From Uliginosibacterium paludis (GTDB taxonomy: Bacteria; Pseudomonadota; Gammaproteobacteria; Burkholderiales; Rhodocyclaceae), in contig NZ_JBDIVF010000012.1 in assembly GCF_039631355.1 (NCBI RefSeq), positions 1-64,000 on the forward strand: a DNA stretch of 64,000 nt, read 5' to 3'. The notes beneath the pieces were generated by a model. The model saw only the letters and a program-made list of their open reading frames with translations, made no database searches and was not told where the DNA came from. Every line of letters begins with the position of its first letter. Positions within the stretch are counted from its first letter, which is position 1. Both the position numbers and the translations under genes were made by a program. This document shows positions 17,537-24,576 of this stretch, piece by piece.

Positions 17537-18793
17537 ATGGAATTGCCCCGTCTGAACACGCTGACCCGCATCCTGCGCATCACCTTCAACCGCTTCTCCC
17601 GCCGCACTGCGCCGATGGCCTTCGAGGCCGGGCGCAATATGCGTGGCGCGGTGCGCCCGCTGCTCATCGCGGGTGCGGTCGGGGTGGCCGGCTATGCGGT
17701 CTGGCAGCATCCGCCGGTCGGCACGGTGGGGCGTGGCGAAGCGGGGCTGCGCGTGAATCAGCTCACTGGCGCGGTCACGGAAATCACCGATGGTTCCGTT
17801 CTCGTCATTCCCGGTCTGCATCGCCTGCAGCGCTATCCGCTGCATGACCAGATCTATCGCGCCGAGCGCAGCGCGCAGGCCGATGGCCCGGCGCCCTTCC
17901 AGTCGGTCGAGGGGCTGTCGCTGGGCGTGGAGCTCTCGATCCGCTATGCGCTGGACCCGGCGAAGCTCGCCAGCACGGTGCGCAAGCTGCCGGAGAACAT
18001 CGGTGCCGAGGTGGTGGAGCCGGAAGTGCAGGGCGTGATCTACAAGACCTTCACCCGCTACACGGTGCGCGAAATCTTCTCGACCCGGCGTGTGGACATC
18101 CAGCAGGCCATCGAAGCCGAACTCCGGCCAAAGCTCGCGGCTGACGGCATCCTGCTCAAGGGCGTGATGATGGGCAAGGTGGATCTGCCGGCCGATTACC
18201 GGCGCGGGCTGGACCAGTTGCTCTCCGAGGAACTGGCCACCGAGAAGATGCGCTACACGCTCGAATTGAAGGAGAAGCAGGTCAAGCAGACCGAGCTGGA
18301 AAGCCAGGCCGAAGCCGTGCGCCGCGAGCGCGCAGCCGAAGCGGCCGGCAACGAGCAGATCATTGCAGCCAAGGCGCAGGCCGAATCCATGAAGCATGTG
18401 CTGCCCTTCAAGGAAAAGCAGATCCAGCAGCGCCAGCTTGAAGCCGATGCCGAGAAGATCAGCCGCATCAAGGGCGCGGAAGCGAATGCCGAAGCGCGCA
18501 AGATCGAAGCCGGAGGTGAGGCCGCCTCGCGCCAGAAGCTGGCGGATGCCGATGCCTATCGTGTCGAGGTGATGGGCAAGGCCTCCACCGCCCAGCTCGA
18601 GCGCGATGGCGCGCTGATCAGCAAGCATCCGCTGCTGATCCAGAAGACCATGGCGGACAAGCTCTCGGACAAGATCCAGGTGATCATCGCTCCGCCCAAC
18701 ACCAGCGGTTTCATCGGCGGCAATCTGCTGGGAGCTGCTCAGCCTGCACCCTCGCAAGCCGTGCCGCAGGCTGCTGAAGAAGGAGCCGAATGA
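17537..18793 (+). CDS. SPFH/prohibitin-like membrane protein
   Basis: This 418-residue protein has a perfect GGAGG site five bases before the ATG. A single membrane segment (residues about 40-56, PLLIAGAVGVAGYAVW) is followed by a Band 7 domain (GEAGLRVNQLTGAVTEI, VEGLSLGVELSIRYAL, VIYKTFTRYTVREIF). Residues about 235-360 form a long coiled coil rich in Ala, Glu, Lys and Gln. A short tail contains IQVIIAPPNTSGFIGGNLLG, which is typical of prohibitin-like proteins of bacteria. It shares the SPFH fold with the gene at 2808, but the sequences are not close. The next gene starts within its stop codon. Confidence 0.88.
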   Translation: MELPRLNTLTRILRITFNRFSRRTAPMAFEAGRNMRGAVRPLLIAGAVGVAGYAVWQHPPVGTVGRGEAGLRVNQLTGAVTEITDGSVLVIPGLHRLQRYPLHDQIYRAERSAQADGPAPFQSVEGLSLGVELSIRYALDPAKLASTVRKLPENIGAEVVEPEVQGVIYKTFTRYTVREIFSTRRVDIQQAIEAELRPKLAADGILLKGVMMGKVDLPADYRRGLDQLLSEELATEKMRYTLELKEKQVKQTELESQAEAVRRERAAEAAGNEQIIAAKAQAESMKHVLPFKEKQIQQRQLEADAEKISRIKGAEANAEARKIEAGGEAASRQKLADADAYRVEVMGKASTAQLERDGALISKHPLLIQKTMADKLSDKIQVIIAPPNTSGFIGGNLLGAAQPAPSQAVPQAAEEGAE

Positions 18794-20199
18794 TGATCGC
18801 CGCGACCGCACTGGCCTTGGCCATCGTGACTCAGGAGCAGGTGGCGCTGCGCGCCGCCCCGCGTGACTCCGCCCAGCAGCAGGCCCAGCTCTGGCAGGGC
18901 GACAGTCTGGAGGTGCGCGGCGAGAAGGGCGACTTCCTGCAGGTGTGGGATCACCGCCGCGAGCGCGGCGGCTACATCCGCACGAGTCAGGTGCGCCAGA
19001 TGGAGATGACGCCGGCCGATGCGCCGCAGATGCTGGCGGTGATGAAGTTCGTGCGCGACACGCCGGGGCAGGAGGCGCTGGGCATCGGTTATGCCGCTGC
19101 CTTCCTCAAGGCCGCCTCGGCCGAGCAGATCGGCCCGGAAGCCTTCGACGCGCTGGGCACCATGGCGGACCGGCTGGCCCGGCGCGCATCAAACAGCCGC
19201 GGCGACAAGGCGCGCGATGCGCAAACCGCCGCGCAACTCGAAGTGGCAGCCGCCTATGGCATCGGCATGACGAGTTTCGAGCGCGAAGGCCGCGTGCAGA
19301 TCTGCTACGACGGTGCGGCCTTCCGCCGCGTGCTGGCAATGCAGCAGAGCGCGCCACTGCTGCGCGCCCGGGCGGCGCTGGCACTCACCCGTCATGAATG
19401 CGTCAGTCCCGACCTGACGCCGACCCAGCGCGCCACACTGGATGCCTGGCGCGTCGAAGTGCTGGGGCGCGTCGATACCGCGAAGCTGCCGGAGCATGTG
19501 AAGAACCGCATCTTCATGCGCCGCGCCGGGGTGCTGGCGAGCATCGCCTACCAGCAGCAACGCCGGGGCGAAGCGCCGCAGGAAACCGCGAATCGTGCCA
19601 TCGAGAACCTGGCCGCGATCAACAAGAGCGAGCTGACCGAAGACGACAGCACCAGCTACAGCGACGCCGCCACGCGGGCCGGCGTGGTGCGCTGGGCCGC
19701 CAGCGATGCGGCGCGTGCCGTGTCCACGCTGAGCGTGACGACCCGCCCCGGCCAGCCTGGCGAGACCTGCGTCCAACTCGTTGAGGCGAAACAGAAGGCA
19801 CCGCTCTTCGAGCGCTGCACCTATGGCTTCGTCTATCCCGCTTCCGCCGCGCCGAATCCGCAGCACACCATGCTCGCGCTGGCGGTGCAGACGCTGGATA
19901 CCTGGCGTGAGCTGTGGCTGTTCCGCAAGGGTGAGGATGGCTGGTATCTGGATGTCATTCCGCCTTCAGCCAATGGTCCGGACATCGGCTACATCGATTT
20001 CGCTGGCTGGGTGCCGGGCGGCAAGCAGATGCTCACCGCCCGCGAGGTGCGCGTCGATGGCCGCTACAAGCGCAGCTTCGAGCTGATGAATCTCGATAGC
20101 CTGCAGGTCGAACGCTGGGCCGACAAGCCGGAGTCGCTGACGCCCTTCTACCGCTGGCAGGATCCGGCCTGGAAGCGCATGACCCTGAGCCTGCGCTGA
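18790..20199 (+). CDS. SH3-domain protein of unknown function coupled to SPFH gene
   Basis: This 469-residue protein starts within the SPFH stop (ATGATGA). A short hydrophobic N-terminus (MMIAATALALAIVT) may be a weak signal sequence. An SH3b-like domain follows at about 15-72 (VALRAAPRDSAQQQAQLWQGDSLEVRGEKGDFLQVWDH with GGYIRTSQV). The central part is alpha-helical and Ala-rich; the C-terminal 130 residues look like beta strands (FAGWVPGGKQMLTAREVRVDGRYKRSFELM). I know no defined activity. Coupling with a membrane SPFH protein suggests it acts at the cell envelope, perhaps contacting peptidoglycan through the SH3b domain, which is inference. Confidence 0.75.
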   Translation: MMIAATALALAIVTQEQVALRAAPRDSAQQQAQLWQGDSLEVRGEKGDFLQVWDHRRERGGYIRTSQVRQMEMTPADAPQMLAVMKFVRDTPGQEALGIGYAAAFLKAASAEQIGPEAFDALGTMADRLARRASNSRGDKARDAQTAAQLEVAAAYGIGMTSFEREGRVQICYDGAAFRRVLAMQQSAPLLRARAALALTRHECVSPDLTPTQRATLDAWRVEVLGRVDTAKLPEHVKNRIFMRRAGVLASIAYQQQRRGEAPQETANRAIENLAAINKSELTEDDSTSYSDAATRAGVVRWAASDAARAVSTLSVTTRPGQPGETCVQLVEAKQKAPLFERCTYGFVYPASAAPNPQHTMLALAVQTLDTWRELWLFRKGEDGWYLDVIPPSANGPDIGYIDFAGWVPGGKQMLTAREVRVDGRYKRSFELMNLDSLQVERWADKPESLTPFYRWQDPAWKRMTLSLR

Positions 20200-20400
20200 G
20201 CGCTTTGCTCCGCTGCGGCGGCGGAGGCTGCGGCTGATTTGGCGCGCTTCGCTTTGCTCAGGTCGCCCTGCGGGGTTGGCAGGGCAGGGGCGCGTCGGGC
20301 GGAAGGCTGGACGAAGTGGATGCGGTGACCTGACAATCTTCTCCCGGACGCAGCCTTCGCCCGGCTTGCGCATGCCATGAAAACCACCCGGAAACCGGTC

Positions 20401-21282
20401 ATGACAAACAGATGGTCTTGCCTGCTCGCTTCGATCTGGATCCTTGCTGCGCTGCCGGCCGGGGCGCAGGAGAAGCTCAACGAAGCCTTGCACGAAGAGA
20501 TCGTGCAGATCACTGTGCCGGCCGCTTCCCTGCTGGAAAGTGACCGGCAGATCGTGGCGACGGTGTTCCGCCCGGACGGGGCCGGGCCGTTTCCGCTTCT
20601 GGTGCTGAGCCATGGCAGCCCGCCGGTGGCCGCAGACAGGCAGACCATGGGGCGCGCGCTGCAGATGACGGCGACGCGCGAGTTCGTGCGGCGCGGCTAT
20701 GTGGTGATCGCACCGGTACGCCGGGGCTACGGGGCGACCGGCGGCGACTACGCCGAGGGCTATGCGCGTTGCAGCGCCTCCGAGTTCTACAAGGCCGGCA
20801 TGCAGGCTGCGCGGGATGTGCTCGCGGCGCTGGCCTTCGGCCGCAGCCTGCCCTATGTGAAGCAGGATGCCTCGGTGCTTGCGGGGCAGTCTGCGGGCGG
20901 CTTTGCATCGCTCGCCGCTGCGAGCCTGAAACCTGAAGGCGTGGATTTCGTGCTCAACTTCTCGGGCGGGCGAGGCGGCGATCCGGTCAAGCATCCTTCC
21001 GTGCCCTGCGGCGAGGGAGCACTGGCCGAAACCTTCGGCAGGTTCGGCGCCAGCATCCAGGTTCCGGTGCTGTTCCATTATGTGGAGAACGATCTCTTCT
21101 TCGGCCCGGGCTACACGCGCAGCTGGTTCGAAGCCTTCGAGCGCGCCGGTGGCAAGGGCCGCTATGTGCTGCAGGCGCCGTTCGGAAACAATGGCCACGG
21201 CCTGATAGGGGCGAAGGCCGCACTGCCGATCTGGTCTCAGGCCGTCGATGAGTTCATCGCCAGTCTGCCGTCGCTCAGGTAA
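20401..21282 (+). CDS. Exported alpha/beta hydrolase (dienelactone hydrolase-like)
   Basis: This 293-residue protein starts at the second in-frame ATG (an earlier one lies at 20377). The chosen start gives a clean signal peptide (MTNRWSCLLASIWILAALPAGAQ) and has GGAA upstream. The hydrolase fold shows LLVLSHGSPP (oxyanion region), a nucleophile elbow AGQSAGG, an acid candidate in FHYVENDLFFGPGY and a His candidate in NNGHGLIG. The substrate is unknown. There is no operon partner: the SH3 gene ends 200 bases before and the catalase is 390 bases after. Confidence 0.8.
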   Translation: MTNRWSCLLASIWILAALPAGAQEKLNEALHEEIVQITVPAASLLESDRQIVATVFRPDGAGPFPLLVLSHGSPPVAADRQTMGRALQMTATREFVRRGYVVIAPVRRGYGATGGDYAEGYARCSASEFYKAGMQAARDVLAALAFGRSLPYVKQDASVLAGQSAGGFASLAAASLKPEGVDFVLNFSGGRGGDPVKHPSVPCGEGALAETFGRFGASIQVPVLFHYVENDLFFGPGYTRSWFEAFERAGGKGRYVLQAPFGNNGHGLIGAKAALPIWSQAVDEFIASLPSLR

Positions 21283-21672
21283 GTGCGTCGGTGCCCTTGC
21301 GCCTGTGGCGAAACCGGGGGCGGCCGGATCGGCGCATCGGGCTATGGGCGGCGTCGAACTTGGCGTGACCGATCTGCTTGCCTTGATTCCGGACTGCGAG
21401 GCCTGGGCGTCGTGAGCCGGAATGAATGCCCTTGGGCGGAAAGAGGCTTCATGCTGGTCGCATGGCGCGCGCGGGCGGCGCCGGGCAGTGCTGCGGCAGC
21501 GCTCAAAGGGTGACGACTTTCAGACAGGTGCGTGAGTGTGCCGGCGCCGCGAATCTTTTCCCGGTGTCCGACCCGCATTACGCAGCTTCTCCTACGTGGT
21601 GCGCCGCGTGCGGCTCCTAAGGTTTCCATAGGGTGTCAGCCGACACTGAAGCAACCGACAGGAGAGCGACCC
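21283..21672 (+). other. Intergenic region before Mn catalase (390 bp)
   Basis: No gene is supported. The short plus-strand frame from 21283 has no ribosome-binding site and no recognisable content. The catalase promoter presumably lies in the right half, but I could not identify a convincing -35/-10 pair. Confidence 0.4.
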
Positions 21673-22560
21673 ATGTTTGCGCACAACAAGCGATTGCAAT
21701 ACACCGTGCGGGTGAGTCAGACCAATCCCGGGCTGGCCAACCTTCTGCTGGAACAGTTCGGTGGCCCGCAGGGCGAGCTGGCCGCCGCCACGCGCTATTT
21801 CACCCAGGCGCTCGGCGAGCTCGACCCGGGCCGCAAGGACATGCTGATGGACATAGCCACCGAGGAGCTCAGTCATCTCGAAGTCATCGGCACGCTCGTC
21901 GCCATGCTCAACAAGGGCGCCAAGGGCCGGCTCGCGGAAGCCGCCGAAGAGGAAGCCGAAATCTACCGCTCGATCACCGGCGCCGGCAATGACTCCCACC
22001 TCACGCAGCTGCTCTATGGCGGCGGGCCGGCACTGACCAACTCGGCGGGCTACCTCTGGACGGCAGGTTACATCGACACCATCGGCGAGCCGACGGCGGA
22101 CCTGCGCTCCAACATCGCGGCGGAGGCGCGCGCCAAGATCATCTACGAGCGGCTCATCAATGCCACCGACGACCCTGGCGTCAAGGAGGCACTCGGCTTC
22201 CTGATGACGCGCGAGGTTGCCCACCAGCTCTCCTTCGAAAAAGCCCTCTACGCGATTACGCCCAACTTCCCGCCCGGCAAGCTGCCTGCGATGCCCGAGT
22301 TCGAGCGCGTCTATTTCGACCTGTCGCAAGACAGTGAAGGCGAGGAAGACGCGCCGGAAGGCGCCTGGAACAGCGATGAGAATTTCACCGTCGTTGCCGA
22401 CCGCGAAGCGCAACACGCGGTAGATGGCGGCGACGGTTTGGCGGAAGTCCGGCTCGACAGGGAAGAGCAGGCCGCCGTCGAGGCCGCCGCGCTGCGCACC
22501 CGCTCGGACCCCGACGCAAATCCCACCACCGGCGCCGAGCTTGGCTCGCTGCCGGAGTGA
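21673..22560 (+). CDS. Manganese catalase
   Basis: This 295-residue protein splits hydrogen peroxide with a dinuclear manganese centre. The start at MFAHNKRLQYTVRVSQ is the family start and has AGGAGAG ten bases before it; longer frames run back through noncoding DNA. Metal ligands can be seen in GPQGELAAATRYFTQAL (Glu), EELSHLEVIGTLVAML (Glu and His), AEARAKIIYERL (Glu) and TREVAHQLSFEKAL (Glu, His). The C-terminal 60 residues are acidic and poorly conserved. A YciF-like ferritin gene follows 48 bases later; the pair occurs together in many proteobacteria as a stationary-phase or oxidative stress unit. Confidence 0.93.
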   Translation: MFAHNKRLQYTVRVSQTNPGLANLLLEQFGGPQGELAAATRYFTQALGELDPGRKDMLMDIATEELSHLEVIGTLVAMLNKGAKGRLAEAAEEEAEIYRSITGAGNDSHLTQLLYGGGPALTNSAGYLWTAGYIDTIGEPTADLRSNIAAEARAKIIYERLINATDDPGVKEALGFLMTREVAHQLSFEKALYAITPNFPPGKLPAMPEFERVYFDLSQDSEGEEDAPEGAWNSDENFTVVADREAQHAVDGGDGLAEVRLDREEQAAVEAAALRTRSDPDANPTTGAELGSLPE

Positions 22561-22608
22561 GTCGCCCGCCCTCATTTTCCCCACCCACCCCACATCAGGA
22601 GCAAGACC

Positions 22609-23109
22609 ATGGCAACGAAAACCCGCACCCTTGACGAACTTTTCCTGCACGAGCTCTCCGACGTCTACAGCGCCGAGAAGCAGCTCACCAAAGCCCTTCC
22701 GCGGCTCGCCCGCGCAGCCACCAATTCCGAGCTGGCTCAGGCCTTCGAGACCCATCTTGAAGAGACCCTCGGCCAGGTCCAGCGCATCGACCAGATCGTG
22801 GAAGCGAAGGGCCTGCGCCTGAAGCGGCTCAAATGCGCGGCCATGGAAGGCCTGGTCGAGGAATCGCGCGAGCTCATCGACGAGCTCGAAAAAGGCCCCA
22901 TCCTGGATGCCGCACTGGTGGCCGCCGCACAGAAAGTGGAGCACTACGAGATCGCCACCTACGGCACCCTCGCAACCTGGGCCAAGCTGCTCGGCCATGA
23001 CGACGCCATGGACCTGCTGCTCGAAACCCTGCAGGAGGAAAAGGCCACCGATGAAAAGCTCACCCAGTTCGCCAAACAGACCGCCAACGCCGAAGCCCAG
23101 GCGGCCTGA
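22609..23109 (+). CDS. YciE/YciF ferritin-like protein (DUF892)
   Basis: This 166-residue four-helix protein contains LDELFLHELSDVYSAEKQLTKALPRLARAA at the N-terminus, ETHLEETLGQVQRIDQIV in helix 2, and VEHYEIATYGTLATWAKLLGH in helix 3, where Glu and His residues could bind iron as in ferritin-like folds. An AGGAGCAAGACC sequence precedes the ATG. It is the second gene after Mn catalase and ends in a strong terminator. The cellular role of YciF proteins is poorly defined, but they are stress-induced. Confidence 0.92.
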   Translation: MATKTRTLDELFLHELSDVYSAEKQLTKALPRLARAATNSELAQAFETHLEETLGQVQRIDQIVEAKGLRLKRLKCAAMEGLVEESRELIDELEKGPILDAALVAAAQKVEHYEIATYGTLATWAKLLGHDDAMDLLLETLQEEKATDEKLTQFAKQTANAEAQAA

Positions 23110-23133
23110 TGCTCGAACCGCACCGTGTGGAAG

Positions 23134-23156
23134 CGCCGCCGCGAGGCGGCGTTTTT
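23134..23156 (+). terminator. Rho-independent terminator after Mn catalase/YciF
   Basis: CGCCGCC (23134-23140) pairs with GGCGGCG (23145-23151) across a GCGA tetraloop, followed by five T. It closes the catalase operon. Confidence 0.85.
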
Positions 23157-23199
23157 CATGCGGCGGTAAAGATGATGATGCTCCGCTGGCGGCAGCCGC

Positions 23200-23583
23200 T
23201 CAGGCCGTGATCTCGACCGGCGCGCCGTCGGGCATGCGGATTACCGCTTCATAGAAGCCGTCGCCCGTCTGCCGGGGGGCCGAGAGCAGCAGGCCATCGT
23301 GCGCGCAGCGGGCGGCAAGCGCGTCCACGGCTTCGGCAGAGCCGAGGGAGACCGCGATGTGATCCCAGCCGCTGTGCTCGGCCGCCGGAGCGCGGGCAAG
23401 TGCCGGCAGGCTCATGAGCTCGATGCGCGGGCCGCCGCCCGGCAGGCTCACGAAGCGGGAGCAGAAGCCGGCGCGACGGCGGCTGTGATAGGGCTCGCCG
23501 ACCTCGGCCTGGAAATAGCGCTGCCAGAAATCTGCGGCGGCATCGAGGTCGGTCGTCCAGAGGGCAACGTGAGCGAGGGGCAT
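23200..23583 (-). CDS. VOC family (glyoxalase-like) protein
   Basis: This 127-residue protein has the paired beta-alpha-beta-beta-beta pattern: an N-terminal HVALWTTDLDAAADFWQRYFQAE and a second half beginning HSGWDHIAVSLGSAEAVDALAARC. Metal-site candidates are His5, Glu near RIELMSL, His near WDHIAVS and Glu in the final PVEITA. GGAG lies six bases before the ATG. The substrate is unknown. It lies 38 bases downstream of the DeoR gene on the same strand, so the two may be co-transcribed. Confidence 0.8.
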   Translation of the reverse strand: MPLAHVALWTTDLDAAADFWQRYFQAEVGEPYHSRRRAGFCSRFVSLPGGGPRIELMSLPALARAPAAEHSGWDHIAVSLGSAEAVDALAARCAHDGLLLSAPRQTGDGFYEAVIRMPDGAPVEITA

Positions 23584-23621
23584 GAGGGGCTCCGGTCAGG
23601 CAGTGGGCGGCGCAGGAGTTT

Positions 23622-24395
23622 TCAGGTAGCGGCGGCGCGCAGCAGGCTGCAGCCCAGGGCCTGCAGGGCGTCGGCTTCGGCGGCCGGGGCCTCAGGGCTT
23701 AGCACGAAGCACTGCACGGCCTCGGCCGGCGCGATGCGGTGAGGCGCGCGGGCGCTGAACTTGTCCGCGGTGACGAGCACCGTGCTGTGGGGGCTGGCTT
23801 GCAGCAGCAGACGCTTGAAGGCCGCGTCGGCAGCATGCTGGGCGCTCAGCCCCCGGCTGGCCGATACGGCGCAGGCGCCGAGAAAGCAGCGATCAATGTT
23901 CAGTTGCGCGAGGCCTTGTGCGGTGGTGGCGTCCAGCGCGCCGCCCACGACCGGATCCACGCAGCCGCCGAGCATCACCAGCTTCATCCCGGGCCGGCGC
24001 AGCACGGCGGCGGCGATGTCAATGGCATGAGTGGCGACGGTGAGTTCGAATTCGTCCGGCAGCGCATCGACCAGCGCGAGCGGCGTGCTGCCGCTGTCGA
24101 GAAAGATCAGTTCGCCGGGCTGCACCAGCGTGGCGGCGGCCCGGGCGAGGGCCTGCTTGAGCGGGCCGTCCTGTTCGGCACGGGCGCTGACCGGGCTGAA
24201 TGCGGGGGTGCAGGGCAGCGCGCCGCCATACACGCGGCGGCAGCGTCCTTCGGCGGCGAGAGCACGCAGATCGCGGCGGATGGCGTCTTCGGATACGCCG
24301 AACTCGCGTGCGAGCGTGGCGGCCACCACGGGCTGGCCGTCGGCCAGACGGGCGGCGATCTGGTCCCGGCGGGCAAGGGGCAGGTCGGCATTCAT
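23622..24395 (-). CDS. DeoR-family transcriptional regulator
   Basis: This 257-residue protein has an N-terminal helix-turn-helix (RRDQIAARLADGQPVVAATLAREFGVSEDAIRRDLRALAAEG) with the DeoR RRDL signature. A C-terminal sugar-isomerase-like sensor follows, with ELIFLDSGSTPLALVDAL, MLGGCVDPVVGGALDA, and CAVSASRGLSAQHAADAAFKRLLL and VLVTADKF as phosphosugar-binding segments. The start at MNADLP was chosen over MHVYIP (24437), because the latter would place codons across the repeated motif that looks like its operator. It is divergent from the dikinase-like gene at 24577. Confidence 0.88.
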   Translation of the reverse strand: MNADLPLARRDQIAARLADGQPVVAATLAREFGVSEDAIRRDLRALAAEGRCRRVYGGALPCTPAFSPVSARAEQDGPLKQALARAAATLVQPGELIFLDSGSTPLALVDALPDEFELTVATHAIDIAAAVLRRPGMKLVMLGGCVDPVVGGALDATTAQGLAQLNIDRCFLGACAVSASRGLSAQHAADAAFKRLLLQASPHSTVLVTADKFSARAPHRIAPAEAVQCFVLSPEAPAAEADALQALGCSLLRAAAT

Positions 24396-24407
24396 CTGCG
24401 CACCATA

Positions 24408-24447
24408 TCGTGCACAAACAGGAATGTAAACGTGCATAAACGTGCAT
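24408..24447. promoter_or_regulatory. Probable DeoR operator region
   Basis: A tandem direct repeat AAACGTGCAT occurs at 24428-24437 and 24438-24447, with a further related element TCGTGCACAAAC at 24408-24419 in opposite sense. The region lies between the divergent DeoR gene and the dikinase-like gene, as expected for autoregulation. Confidence 0.6.
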
Positions 24448-24576
24448 TGTGTGGGCCCGGTGCCCGGGCCGCGAGGTGCTGACCGTCCGCAGGCCTGCGT
24501 CGCGCCGGGCTACGAGCGGCGGGCGCAGGGTTCCGGCGCGGTGGCATGATGGGCGCCCCTTCCTGCGTGCTGTTTC

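Noticed and set aside
16619..18811. Long minus-strand frame running from the response regulator through the SPFH gene
   Set aside because: Only the part to 17338 is a real gene (receiver fold begins there); the rest is antisense to the SPFH gene.
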